In this document: one piece after another, positions 24,495 through 34,700 of the stretch
How positions within the stretch are numbered: position 1 is the first letter of the stretch
Layout of the letters: each line of letters opens with the position of its first letter
Assembly (NCBI GenBank): GCA_002418285.1
Contig: DIDT01000004.1
Coordinates: forward strand, 1 to 45,264
From: Phycisphaerales bacterium UBA5793
GTDB taxonomy: Bacteria; Planctomycetota; Phycisphaerae; Phycisphaerales; UBA5793
Reading direction: 5' to 3'
DNA: 45,264 nucleotides
Position numbers and translations under genes: made by a program
The notes under the pieces: generated by a model
Databases searched by the model: none
What the model was told of the DNA's origin: nothing
The model's input: the letters and a program-made list of their open reading frames with translations, nothing else

Positions 24495-26645
24495 ATGAAC
24501 ACTCCCGACATGGGCCGCCTCATGGAAAACAACGGCTTCGGCAGCAAAGTCTCGTTCATCTGGAGCGTCGCGGATCTTATTCGGGGGCCGTACAAACCGA
24601 ATCAGTACGGCCGGGTCATTCTCCCGCTGACGGTCCTGCGGCGAATGGACTGCCTGCTCAGCGCCACGCGGGAGAAAGTACTCGACAAGGCAGAGGAGTT
24701 GAAGCGCAAAGGCATGTCGCCTCAGGCGATTGAGCCGATTCTCAATCGAACGGCCGCTCCTTCCGACTGGCCGAAGGACCGTCCGTTCCTGATCCACAAC
24801 ACGTCGAAGTTTGACTTCGAACGGCTCAAGGCCGATCCGAATCACATCGCCCGAAACCTCGCCCACTTCATCAAGGGATTCTCATCCAAGGCTCGGGAGA
24901 TCTTCGAGCAGTTCGGCTTCACCGAGCAGATCGAGAAACTCGACAAAGCCAACCGGCTCTACCTGGTCGTCGCCAAGTTCGCAGAGATCGACCTGCATCC
25001 CGATTCGGTCTCGAACACCGAAATGGGCTACATCTTCGAGGAACTGATCCGGAAGTTCAGCGAAGCAGCCAATGAGACCGCCGGCGACCACTTCACCCCG
25101 CGCGAAGTCATCCGCTTAATGGTGAACATCCTGTTCGATCCAGATGATGAGGCGCTGCGAAAGCGCGGCATCGTCAGGACGCTTCTCGATCCAGCATGTG
25201 GAACCGGCGGCATGCTCTCCGTCGCTGAGGAGCACCTCGGTCAGCTCAATCGAGACGCCCGTCTCGAGGTGTTCGGCCAGGACTACAACCCCGAATCCTA
25301 CGCAATCTGCGGCTCTGACATGCTTATCAAAGGACAGAACATCGAGCACATCGTCTTTGGCAATTCATTCGATGAAGACGGATTCCCAGGCGAACAGTTC
25401 GACTACATGCTCGCAAACCCGCCCTTCGGCGTCGAGTGGAAGCCAGAAGAAGTCGCGATCAGGTCTGAACACGATCACAGGGGCGGGCGGTTCGATGCAG
25501 GGCTGCCTCGCATCAACGACGGTTCGTTGCTGTTTCTTCAGCACATGATCTCGAAGATGAAGCCGGTGAACCCGAAGAAGTCCAATGGCGGTAGTCGGAT
25601 CGGCATCGTCTTCAATGGGTCCCCCCTCTTCACGGGCGACGCCGGCTCCGGTGAATCCAACATTCGGCGCTGGATCATCGAGAACGACTGGCTCGAAGCG
25701 ATCATCGCCCTACCTGACCAGTTGTTCTACAACACAGGCATTTCCACCTATGTGTGGATCGTCACAAACCGTAAGCCGGACCACCGTCGAGGCAAAGTGC
25801 AACTCATCAACGCCGTGCACTTCTACCACAAAATGCGAAAGAGCCTCGGCAACAAACGCAATGAAATCAGCGAAGATCAGATTGCTGACATCACCCGCAT
25901 CTACGGCGACTTCCGGCACGACGCCACCCGCAAACTGGAAGTGGCCGGCACGACGGAACGAGTGTCCGTCAGCAAGATCTTCGACAATACAGACTTCGGC
26001 TATCGCAAGGTCACGATCGAGCGGCCGCTACGGCTGAAGTTCCAGATCACCGACGCCGGCATTGAGGCGCTGCGCGAGGCAACGGCATTTCAGAATCTCA
26101 CCAAGTCGAAGAAGAAGCGCGGCTCAAAGGCCGCGATCGCTGAAGAAGAGTCCGGCCGCGCTCAGCAAACCGCCATTATCGAGATGATCCGAACCCTCGA
26201 CAGCAGCAAAGTGTGGGCCAACCGGGAGATGTTCCTCGATGATCTGGAGGCTGTCGCGAAATCAGCGGACCTCAAACTTCCAGCGCCGGTGAAGAAGGCG
26301 ATCGTCAGCGCATTGGGGGAACGAGATCCAGATGCTGATGTCTGCACCGACAAGAATGGCAAGCCGGAACCCGACCCGGAACTTCGCGACTACGAAAACG
26401 TTCCGTTAGAAGATGATGTCTATGAGTACTTCGAGCGGGAGGTCAGGCCGCATGTGGCTGATGCCTGGATCAATGAGGACGTGCGCGATGACCAAGATGG
26501 TCAGGTCGGCAAGGTGGGCTACGAGATCCCCGTCAATCGCCATTTCTACGTCTACAAGCCGCCACGACGACTCGAGGCAATCGAATCAGATATTGCGCTG
26601 CTGGAGAAGGACATCATCCGAATGCTCGCGGAGGTAACCAAATGA
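24495..26645 (+). CDS. hsdM: Type I restriction-modification methyltransferase subunit HsdM
   Basis: HsdM transfers methyl groups from AdoMet to adenine within the HsdS-selected sequence. The 716-residue product has the HsdM N-terminal helical domain (SVADLIRGPYKPNQYGRVILPL), motif I near residue 231 (LLDPACGTGGML) and motif IV NPPF near 307 (MLANPPFG). The C-terminal 200 residues or so are longer than in many HsdM proteins and include basic helices. ATG 24495 is chosen from its position just after the promoter; in-frame ATGs at 24510 and 24522 are alternatives. The frame further upstream, to 23925, is antisense to the nuclease gene and not real. It opens the nine-gene operon. Confidence 0.93.
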   Translation: MNTPDMGRLMENNGFGSKVSFIWSVADLIRGPYKPNQYGRVILPLTVLRRMDCLLSATREKVLDKAEELKRKGMSPQAIEPILNRTAAPSDWPKDRPFLIHNTSKFDFERLKADPNHIARNLAHFIKGFSSKAREIFEQFGFTEQIEKLDKANRLYLVVAKFAEIDLHPDSVSNTEMGYIFEELIRKFSEAANETAGDHFTPREVIRLMVNILFDPDDEALRKRGIVRTLLDPACGTGGMLSVAEEHLGQLNRDARLEVFGQDYNPESYAICGSDMLIKGQNIEHIVFGNSFDEDGFPGEQFDYMLANPPFGVEWKPEEVAIRSEHDHRGGRFDAGLPRINDGSLLFLQHMISKMKPVNPKKSNGGSRIGIVFNGSPLFTGDAGSGESNIRRWIIENDWLEAIIALPDQLFYNTGISTYVWIVTNRKPDHRRGKVQLINAVHFYHKMRKSLGNKRNEISEDQIADITRIYGDFRHDATRKLEVAGTTERVSVSKIFDNTDFGYRKVTIERPLRLKFQITDAGIEALREATAFQNLTKSKKKRGSKAAIAEEESGRAQQTAIIEMIRTLDSSKVWANREMFLDDLEAVAKSADLKLPAPVKKAIVSALGERDPDADVCTDKNGKPEPDPELRDYENVPLEDDVYEYFEREVRPHVADAWINEDVRDDQDGQVGKVGYEIPVNRHFYVYKPPRRLEAIESDIALLEKDIIRMLAEVTK

Positions 26646-27853
26646 TCTCTGCCGAGATCCAGTCCATCACCGCCGATCACATTCGTGCGCTCGTCAACAA
26701 CGGAGTACGTGAAGGCCGAACGATCGAGTACAAGCAGGACTTGCCCGGCAATGCCGACAAGGACAAGAAGGAGTTTCTGGCAGATGTCTCATCGTTTGCC
26801 AACGCCGGTGGTGGTGATCTCATTTTTGGAGTGACGGCCACGAATGGCGTTGCCACTGGTGCCACCGGATTGCAGGGAGCAGATCTGGACAAAGAAATGC
26901 TTCGGCTCGATAGCATGTTACGGGATGCGATCGCCCCGCGCATTCTCGGAATCCGGATGCAACCTATCGAGGGGCTCGACTACGGGCCCGGGCTCGTATT
27001 GCGCACTCGGCGCAGTTGGTCGGGGCCGCATATGGTAACCTTCGGAGGATCCTCGCGATTCTTCGCTCGTAGTAGCGCCGGCAAATTCCAGATGGACGTT
27101 GATGAACTGAGGTCCGCGTTCGCGCTTGCCGGCGACCTGCCACAGCGCATCAGATCATGGCGTGATGAACGATTGAGTCGAGTACTTGCAAACGAAACAC
27201 CAATTCCGTTGCACGACCCATCGCTTTTAGTACTGCATCTTGTTCCGATCCAATCCTTGAGTTCGGGTCCTACTCTGGCCGTCCTCGACCTCGTATCGAA
27301 GTCAGGCCAGCTCGGTCCGATCGGCGTCGGAGGCGGAAACAGACGCATAAATCTTGATGGCCTGGCGATGTGTGCCGAGAATCTCGATGATCGCTTTCGA
27401 TTCAGCGCGTATTGCCAGGTCTTCAGGAACGGCTGTATCGAATCCGTGTTCAGCGGATTCGCCAAGGCCAACGGTGCCGGTGGGCCGCCTTTCATTGCGA
27501 GCCAGGCATACGAGAAGTGGACACTTGAAGCCGTCGCGAGTTACATGCGGGCACTCAATGAACTCTCGATCGGCTTCCCGATGGTCGCCATGCTTTCGAT
27601 GATGGGAGTCAAGGGAGCCGTATTCGCCATTGATCGGGGAATTGACGCGCGCCCACAGCCCATCGACCGTGACCCGCTCCTGTTGCCTGAGATCATCATT
27701 GAGGACACGCCAAGAGATCTTCCTAGGCTCATGCGTCCGATGTTCGATGCAGCATGGAATGCGGGAGGACTGTACAACTCCCACAACTACGACGCAAAGA
27801 ACAATTGGAAGGCTGGGCCGCTCACGGGAGTGCCGACGGAGGTACTCAAGTGA
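26642..27853 (+). CDS. AlbA_2 domain protein within the type I operon
   Basis: The 403-residue product starts with an AlbA_2/Schlafen-like domain: GRTIEYKQDLPGNADKDKKE (residues 25-44) and VSSFANAGGGDLIFGV (49-64). The C-terminal 250 residues are unrecognised. It overlaps hsdM (ATGA) and hsdS (GTGA) by four bases, so all three are translated together. AlbA_2 genes between hsdM and hsdS are known from other type I loci, and in Campylobacter such inserted genes were named R-linked ORFs; a required biochemical role is not established. It is only distantly similar to the AlbA_2 protein at 18916. Confidence 0.85.
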   Translation: MISAEIQSITADHIRALVNNGVREGRTIEYKQDLPGNADKDKKEFLADVSSFANAGGGDLIFGVTATNGVATGATGLQGADLDKEMLRLDSMLRDAIAPRILGIRMQPIEGLDYGPGLVLRTRRSWSGPHMVTFGGSSRFFARSSAGKFQMDVDELRSAFALAGDLPQRIRSWRDERLSRVLANETPIPLHDPSLLVLHLVPIQSLSSGPTLAVLDLVSKSGQLGPIGVGGGNRRINLDGLAMCAENLDDRFRFSAYCQVFRNGCIESVFSGFAKANGAGGPPFIASQAYEKWTLEAVASYMRALNELSIGFPMVAMLSMMGVKGAVFAIDRGIDARPQPIDRDPLLLPEIIIEDTPRDLPRLMRPMFDAAWNAGGLYNSHNYDAKNNWKAGPLTGVPTEVLK

Positions 27854-29268
27854 GCATCTCTCCCTTGCCAACGGCTCTTGTTCAGCAAGGCGATGTTCTG
27901 AAGGACGACATCGCGGCTCGAACATGGAAGCGATACCCCGAGTATCGTGAGAGCGGTGTCGAGTGGCTCGAATCCATCCCCTCTCATTGGCGAATTCAGA
28001 AACTCAAGTACGCGGCTCGCGTTCAGTTCAGCAATGTGGACAAGAAGTCCGAAGACGATGAGCAGCCCGTTCGTCTCTGTAACTATGTCGATGTCTACTA
28101 CCACGATCGGATCACCAGTGACATCGAGTTCATGGAAGCGACGGCACTACCGCGAGAGATCGCCAAGTTCCAGCTCTGGCCTGGCGACGTCCTGGTAACC
28201 AAGGACTCCGAAGATCCGAACGACATATGCGTGCCCGCAGTCGTTGCCGAAGAACTTCCCCACGTCCTGTGCGGATACCATCTCGCGCAACTCCGTCCAG
28301 TCCCTGACGATTCGTCCGGACCGTACATGTCGTACGCCCTAGCGTCCACTGGAGTCCGCGATCAGTTCCGAATGCGAGCCAATGGGATTACCCGATTCGG
28401 GCTGTCCCAGGATGACATCTGCAGCTCCCTCATTCCCATGCCACCTCTCCCCGAGCAACAGTCGATTGCTGCGTTTCTCGATCGGAAGACGCGGCAGATC
28501 GATGCGTTGATCGCGAAGAAGCAGCGGTTGATCACACTGCTTGAGGAGAAGCGCACTGCCCTGATATCTCACGCAGTCACGAAGGGCCTCAATCCCAGCG
28601 CCCCGATGAAGCCATCCGATATTGAGTGGCTTGGCGATGTGCCGCGGCACTGGGAAGCGAAGCGGATCAAGCACCTGCTGCACGAGATGATCGACACCGA
28701 GCACAAAACTGTGGAGTTCTATCCCGACGGCGGGTATCTCGTTGTGCGAACCACCAACGTTCGCAACGGTCGATTGATCATGGACGGCGCTAAGTTCACG
28801 GACGACGACGGCTTCCGCGAGTGGACCCGGAGAGGCCAGCCGCAGAAGGGCGACATTCTGTTTACGCGCGAAGCACCGGCGGGAGAGGCGTGCCTGGTGC
28901 CGACCAATCGTCCCGTGTGCATTGGCCAGCGAATGGTGTTGTTCCGTGTGCGCCGCGACGTGCTGGACGATCGCTTCGGCGTCTACTCGATCTACTCGGG
29001 GGTCGCCGACGAGTTCATCAAGAGCGCTTCGCAAGGCTCCACGGTTGCACACTTCAACATGGCCGACATTGGCAGTATTCCCATGCTCGTGCCTCCACTA
29101 CCGGAGCAACGCCGCATCAGCGATTACCTCGACGCGCTGTCAGCCAACTTCGATGCCTTGATGTCCACCGCTGAGACCGCAATCACACGCCTCACCGAGT
29201 ACCGCCACGCTCTGATCTCCGCGGCGGTGACGGGCAAGATCGATGTGCGGAAGGAGGTCGAGGCATGA
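27850..29268 (+). CDS. hsdS: Type I restriction specificity subunit HsdS
   Basis: HsdS sets the bipartite recognition sequence. The 472-residue product has two target-recognition domains, each introduced by a W-L-x-x-I/V-P-x-H-W motif (GVEWLESIPSHW and IEWLGDVPRHW). Each is followed by a PLPEQ segment and a long conserved helix (first at about residues 200-250, second at the C-terminus), the normal symmetrical layout. GTG 27850 overlaps the preceding stop. The long upstream frame, to 27754, is noise. Confidence 0.93.
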   Translation: MSISPLPTALVQQGDVLKDDIAARTWKRYPEYRESGVEWLESIPSHWRIQKLKYAARVQFSNVDKKSEDDEQPVRLCNYVDVYYHDRITSDIEFMEATALPREIAKFQLWPGDVLVTKDSEDPNDICVPAVVAEELPHVLCGYHLAQLRPVPDDSSGPYMSYALASTGVRDQFRMRANGITRFGLSQDDICSSLIPMPPLPEQQSIAAFLDRKTRQIDALIAKKQRLITLLEEKRTALISHAVTKGLNPSAPMKPSDIEWLGDVPRHWEAKRIKHLLHEMIDTEHKTVEFYPDGGYLVVRTTNVRNGRLIMDGAKFTDDDGFREWTRRGQPQKGDILFTREAPAGEACLVPTNRPVCIGQRMVLFRVRRDVLDDRFGVYSIYSGVADEFIKSASQGSTVAHFNMADIGSIPMLVPPLPEQRRISDYLDALSANFDALMSTAETAITRLTEYRHALISAAVTGKIDVRKEVEA

Positions 29269-30143
29269 AGTCGCTCTCCGACCTGCTGGCCGAGGATGCT
29301 GCCACGCTCAACGACGACATCGAGTCGCTCATGGCCATGTCAGGGTTGCACCCCGCGCGAGAATACGACAGCATCGTTGTGATAAACCCCAGCGGAAACC
29401 ACTGGTGGGACGAACTTTCAATCGAAGGACGGCGCTTGCAGTCAAAGATCCTCAGCGACTACGGGCAGTACCGCGACTTGGTGCGGGTCCTGATCCAAGG
29501 GCTCACCAAGGACGGAACGAGAGCGTTCGAGACGGCAGACGACACAGTTATTAAGCACGTCGAGCAACAGCGTGCGACCTGGTGCGAATCGGTGGCCGAT
29601 GCGCGGAGAGAGACGCTCAAAGCGATCGACTCTATGCAGGGTCTGCTCGACCGCTTGTACTCGTCTGAAGGAGAGGTGCTGGTGATTCCAGACACCAATG
29701 CCTTGATCCTGGGCGCCCCGCTGGAGCAGTGGTCGCTTGATTGGTGCAAGAAGTTTACTGTTGTGCTCACTCCGACTGTTTTGGCCGAACTGGACGATCT
29801 CAAGATGGCCCACCGCATTCCGGATGTCCGCACCAAGGCCGAGCGCATCATCCGGCAGATCAAGGAGTACGCTCGGCGCGGCGACCTCCGGTCGGGTGTT
29901 CCGGTCGTCACAGGGCGCATCAACGTTTGCTCAATCGCCGTCGAGCCGAACGTGGACGAGTCTCTGCCGTGGCTCGACGCGGCCAACAACGACGATCGCA
30001 TCATCGCCTCAACAATCGAGATCATCCGCCAACATGTCCGGTCGGTCGTCGTTCTCGTCACCGCAGACATCAACTTGCAGAACAAATCCCAGCACGCGCG
30101 AATCCCAACCGCCGAACCTCCCAAACTGGAGGTAACGGTGTGA
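29265..30143 (+). CDS. PIN-domain ribonuclease in the type I operon
   Basis: The 292-residue protein has an unrecognised N-terminal helical half (residues 1-135) and a C-terminal PIN domain. Acidic residues expected to bind metal are D143 (VIPDTNALI), E175 (VLAELDDLK), D243/D244 (NNDDRIIAS) and D268 (VTADINLQNKS). With all four present the domain is probably an active RNase. There is no separate antitoxin-sized neighbour. Instead it is flanked by hsdS and the CBS/HEPN-like gene with four-base overlaps on both sides. A role as RNA-cleaving backup when restriction fails is inferred. Confidence 0.85.
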   Translation: MKSLSDLLAEDAATLNDDIESLMAMSGLHPAREYDSIVVINPSGNHWWDELSIEGRRLQSKILSDYGQYRDLVRVLIQGLTKDGTRAFETADDTVIKHVEQQRATWCESVADARRETLKAIDSMQGLLDRLYSSEGEVLVIPDTNALILGAPLEQWSLDWCKKFTVVLTPTVLAELDDLKMAHRIPDVRTKAERIIRQIKEYARRGDLRSGVPVVTGRINVCSIAVEPNVDESLPWLDAANNDDRIIASTIEIIRQHVRSVVVLVTADINLQNKSQHARIPTAEPPKLEVTV

Positions 30144-30952
30144 GGCGACTGCCTTCTCAATTCGCGGCATTGAACAGGTTGCTCGACGAGGACATCCGCG
30201 TCGAAGCCATCGCAGAGCGTCTGTTCACGGCAAGTGCAGAGTCTTCCGTTTCCGAACTGGCGCCTCTGCTGGACCGATCGGGGTTTGACGAATGCGGGGT
30301 TCATCGAAACGGGCGAGTCACTGAGGCGGTGAGCCGAAGCCAACTCGAGTGTGATGGGGTTGTCGGCGAATGCGCTTTTCCGGTTCCGCTTGAGCGGATT
30401 GTCGCTCCCGAGACTCCCTTGTGGCCGTGCATGGATCGAATTGTGCAGCGAGGGCCGCTGTTTGTCCTGGGCCTCGACGGGCTCGACGGCATTGTGACTA
30501 CTGCGGATTTGCACAAGCAACCGTCGCGGGTGCTGATGTTCGGTGTGATTTCGATGCTTGAAATGGTCATCCTTGAGATGATCAGGCGACGGTTTGACGG
30601 CGACGGTTGGAAGTCGGCATTGACGCCTGGGCGTATTGCCCAGGCAGAAAAGCTCTATCGCGAGCGACAACGCATCGGGGAGGAGATCGATCTGGCTGAC
30701 TGCCTGCAACTCTGCGATAAAAGGGACATTTGTCTGAAACTGCCGAACATCATCGACGTCTGGCAGCTCGACGCGAGTGCTGCAGAACAGATATTCGATT
30801 CGCTCCAGCGCATCCGCGATAACCTCGCCCACGCACAAAGTCCCGCCCCAACTGGGGACTGGGCCGTCGTGATTGAGACACTGCGCGTGGCCAAGGACAT
30901 TCTGATACGCTCGCTCGACGGCTTGTCGGACCTGTCGGAGGTACTCACATGA
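30140..30952 (+). CDS. CBS-like domain protein with HEPN-like C-terminus
   Basis: The 270-residue product has a middle region (about 55-150) with CBS-type features: RGPLFVLGLDGLDGIVTTADL, followed by an R-x-L-F-G-V-I-S-M-L-E type helix. CBS pairs usually bind adenosyl nucleotides. The C-terminal helices contain R226-DNLA-H231, an R-x4-H motif as in HEPN ribonucleases. Both domain calls come from motif reading and need profile searches. GTG 30140 overlaps the PIN stop; the frame to 29741 upstream is noise. The pairing of a PIN and a HEPN-like protein inside one type I operon is the unusual point. Confidence 0.65.
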   Translation: MRRLPSQFAALNRLLDEDIRVEAIAERLFTASAESSVSELAPLLDRSGFDECGVHRNGRVTEAVSRSQLECDGVVGECAFPVPLERIVAPETPLWPCMDRIVQRGPLFVLGLDGLDGIVTTADLHKQPSRVLMFGVISMLEMVILEMIRRRFDGDGWKSALTPGRIAQAEKLYRERQRIGEEIDLADCLQLCDKRDICLKLPNIIDVWQLDASAAEQIFDSLQRIRDNLAHAQSPAPTGDWAVVIETLRVAKDILIRSLDGLSDLSEVLT

Positions 30953-31752
30953 GCGAGAGACAATCACGTTCTTGGCTGTTCGCGAACAAACCCGAAGGCT
31001 CGTATAAGTCGAGCGTGTGGGATATGTCCACCATTCTCAAGACAAACAACTACTCGATCAAGCAGTCAGAGAAGAATCGAGCCAAGGTGCAACCTGGCCA
31101 CGTCGTCTACATGCGCATCTACGGTCAAGGGTTCATTGGTCGATTCGTGGTTGCTGGCGAGTGGCGCGTACTGGGCAAGCGCGAGCAGAAGTGGGAAAGG
31201 GCCACGGTTGGTGTTTTCCCGATGTCCGACGTCGAGATCTGGAGCCACTCGGTTCCACAGAGTCTGGTGTTCGCCGATCTCTCCAACCAGAATCATCGAC
31301 TGCGCATCGCGGGCGCCACACCTGATGACACGAATCTGATCGAGTGTGCTCGAAAGATCTGCGGCCGGTTGTCGATCGGGGGCGTCGATGGGGAAGTCAT
31401 CGTTCTGGAACGAGGGCTGGAGGAGGCGATCAAGCCCAGCCTGCCGAAGCTCGGTCTCAGCCTGGCAGAGAAGCGGTTGCGCCAGCAGTTCTCAATGGGT
31501 GTTGGGGTGGGGCGGAGCGACTTGATCTGCACTGACGAATCAGAGGACCTTGTCGTTGTGGAGTTGAAACGTGGCTTGTCTTCGGATCAGGTGGTCGGCC
31601 AAATTCTGAGCTACATCGGCTGGCTTCGTGAGAACATCGCGACGCCAAGCCAATCGGTCAAGGGGATCATTGTGACGGGTGACTACGACGAGCGACTCAG
31701 GCTCGCAGCCAAAGCGGCTGGCATTCGAGTCGTTCTTGTGAGACTGGGTTGA
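30949..31752 (+). CDS. EVE-like plus NucS-like nuclease
   Basis: The 267-residue product starts with a PUA/EVE-like domain (SWLFANKPEGSYKSSVWDM, then VQPGHVVYMRIYGQGFIGRFVVAGEW), a fold that in other proteins reads modified bases. The C-terminal 110 residues resemble the NucS/DUF91 PD-(D/E)XK nuclease: D191 (GRSDLICTD), E205-L-K207 and Q214/Q218 (SSDQVVGQILSYIGWL). EVE-nuclease fusions elsewhere behave as modification-dependent endonucleases. It is ATGA-coupled to the CBS/HEPN-like gene and sits 23 bases before hsdR. Confidence 0.75.
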   Translation: MSERQSRSWLFANKPEGSYKSSVWDMSTILKTNNYSIKQSEKNRAKVQPGHVVYMRIYGQGFIGRFVVAGEWRVLGKREQKWERATVGVFPMSDVEIWSHSVPQSLVFADLSNQNHRLRIAGATPDDTNLIECARKICGRLSIGGVDGEVIVLERGLEEAIKPSLPKLGLSLAEKRLRQQFSMGVGVGRSDLICTDESEDLVVVELKRGLSSDQVVGQILSYIGWLRENIATPSQSVKGIIVTGDYDERLRLAAKAAGIRVVLVRLG

Positions 31753-31775
31753 TCCCGAGTATAGGGGAACGCAGC

Positions 31776-34700
31776 ATGCCTGCAGATCACACGGAACGGG
31801 CATTTGAGTCGGCCATCGAGGATCACCTGTTGTCCCATGGATACGGGAAGGGTGACGATCGCGACTACGACCCCGCCTCAGTGCCGGAAGGCTACGACCG
31901 GGAGACGGCGTGTTTTCCGGGCGTGTTCATCCAGTTTGTCCGGGAATCACAGCCCGACAAGTGGACAGCGCTCGAGAAGTTGCACGGCAGCAGTACTGCG
32001 GAAGTGGTGCTGAATGAACTCATCAAGAACATCGATAGCCGCGGATGCCTCGAGATCATTCGTCATGGCTTCAAGTGCTATGGAAAGCAAATCGACTCAG
32101 CGTTCTTCCGACCATCGCATGGCCTGAATCCTGAGACGCAAAGGCTCTACGACTTGAACCGGCTCACGATCACTCGTCAAGTTCGATTCAGCACCAGCAA
32201 CGAGCAGTCCATTGATGTGCTGATCGCCGTCAATGGGCTGCCTGTGCTAACCGCTGAATTGAAGAATCCGATGACCGGGCAGACCGTGGAGCACGCCAAG
32301 CGGCAGTACATGTTCGACCGCGACCCCCGGGAGTTGCTGTTTCAGTTCAGGAAGCGGGCACTGGTCCACTTCGCCGTTGATCCGGATTTGGCGTTTATGA
32401 CTACGCAGCTCAAGGGGAAGGAGACAGACTTCCTGCCGTTCAACCGCGGCAACAACCACGGTGCAGGGAATCCTGACAATCCGGGTGGGCACAAGACCGC
32501 CTATCTGTGGGAAGAAGTCTGGCGGCGTGACTCCATCCTCGACATCGTTGGGCAGTTTCTACATCTGCAGTCGACAGAGCGGCGAATTGCCGGAAAGCGA
32601 ATCCGCAAGGAGCGCATGATCTTCCCCCGCTACCACCAATTGGATGCTGTGCGATCAATGACGGCGCACGCCCGAACGAAGGGCGCCGGGCACAACTATC
32701 TGGTACAGCACTCGGCCGGAAGCGGGAAGAGCAACTCGATTGGATGGCTCGCACACCGTCTGTCAAGTTTGCACAACTCGGAGGACCAGAAGGTCTTTCA
32801 CTCAGTGATTGTGGTCACAGACCGCGTGGTCCTCGATCAGCAGTTACAGGAGACGGTATACCAATTCGAGCACAAGCACGGCGTCGTAGAGAAGATCGAC
32901 GAGAACTCGACCCAACTGGCCGAAGCACTCCAGAAGGGAGTGCCGATCATCATCACGACCCTTCAGAAGTTCCCATTCGTTACCGACAAGATCGGCGACA
33001 TGCCCGAGCGTCGCTACGCCGTCATCGTGGATGAGGCCCACAGCAGCCAGTCGGGCGAAACAGCCTCCGAATTGCGCGGGGTGCTCGCCGGCCAGCGGAT
33101 CCGTGACGAAGCTCGCCAGGAGGCTGAGGAGCAGGGGCTGCCAGACCACGAAGAAGAGATCATCAAGTCGATGAAGAAGCGCGGGCAACAGCCCAACTTG
33201 TCATTCTTCGCGTTCACAGCGACGCCAAAGTACAAGACCCTGGAGATGTTCGGCGTTCCCGGGTCGGATGGAAAGCCACATCCGTTTCACCTTTACAGCA
33301 TGCGCCAAGCAATTGAGGAAGGCTTCATCCTCGATGTTCTGAAGAGCTACACGACGTACAAGACGTACTTCGGCCTGATCAAGGCAGCGGAAGACGATCC
33401 ACACGTTGAGAAGCGCAAGGCGGCCAAGGCCCTGGCGCGCTTCATGACGCTCCATCCGCACAACATTGAACAAAAGACCGAGGTGATGGTCGAGCATTTC
33501 TGCAACTCGACCCGACACAGGATTGGCGGGAAAGCCAAAGCGATGGTGGTTACCGCATCGCGCCTGGCCGCCGTTCGGTACAAACAGGCATTCGATCGCT
33601 ACATCCACGAGAAGGGATATCCAATCAAGACACTTGTGGCGTTTTCGGGCACCGTCGTTGACGATCTGAATTCGGACCTCACCTACACCGAAGGCGGTAT
33701 GAATGAAGGCATATCGGGAAAGAACCTCCCTGAAGAGTTCGCCACCGAGGAGTATCAATTGCTTCTCGTCGCTGAGAAGTTCCAGACTGGATTCGATCAA
33801 CCGCTCCTTCACACCATGTATGTGGACAAGAAGCTCGAGGGTGTGCACGCGGTACAGACCTTGTCGCGCCTGAATCGAATCCACCCCGGAAAGGAAGACA
33901 CTTTCGTTCTCGACTTCGTGAACGACCGGGATGACATACTCAAGGCGTTTCAGCCGTACTACGAAGCCACCGCTGTCGGTGATCAGGCAGATCCACATCA
34001 GCTTTACACGCTTCAATCTGAACTATCTGCATCAGGCGTATTCACCGACGATGAAGTCGAGGGCTTTTGCGCGATCTTCTTCAAGCCCAAAGTGAGCCAA
34101 ACTCCAGGTGACCATGCGAAGATGAACGCCATGCTCGATCCGGCAGTGTCTCGCTTCGGTGCTCTGCGGAATGAAGTGCGAGATGTATTGCCGGAGGACG
34201 AGTGGGAACAAGCCAGAGAAGAAGCTCAGGAAGAGTTTCGTGCAAAGCTCCACGCATTTCGCAGCTTGTATTCGTTCTTGTCCCAGGTCATTCCGTATCA
34301 GGACTCTGACCTGGAGAAGCTCTACACGTTCGCTCGATTCCTGATCGCCAAACTGCCGCGGCGCAACACGGGCCCCCAGTACCACTTCGACGATGAAGTA
34401 ACCTTGAAGTTCTATCGGCTCCAGAAGATCAGCGAGGGCGTCATCCAATTACAGCAGAGTGGCGCCGGTGAGGTGAAGGGACCCACCGCACTCGGAACGG
34501 GATTGCCACATGAGGAGAGCATTGAGCTATCGCGACTGATCGATTTGCTGAATGAGCGGTTTGGCACGGATTTCAAGCCAGCGGACCAGCTGTTCCTCGA
34601 TTCCGTACGCGAAGAGGCACTCGCTGATGAGTCAATCCGCGAAGCGGCCCTGGCCAACACACTCGATAATTTCAAGTTCGTCTTCAGCAAGGCGCTAGAG

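Noticed and set aside
29459..30967. 502-residue minus-strand frame
   Set aside because: Entirely antisense to the PIN and CBS/HEPN-like genes, Arg/Ser-rich, no recognisable motif.
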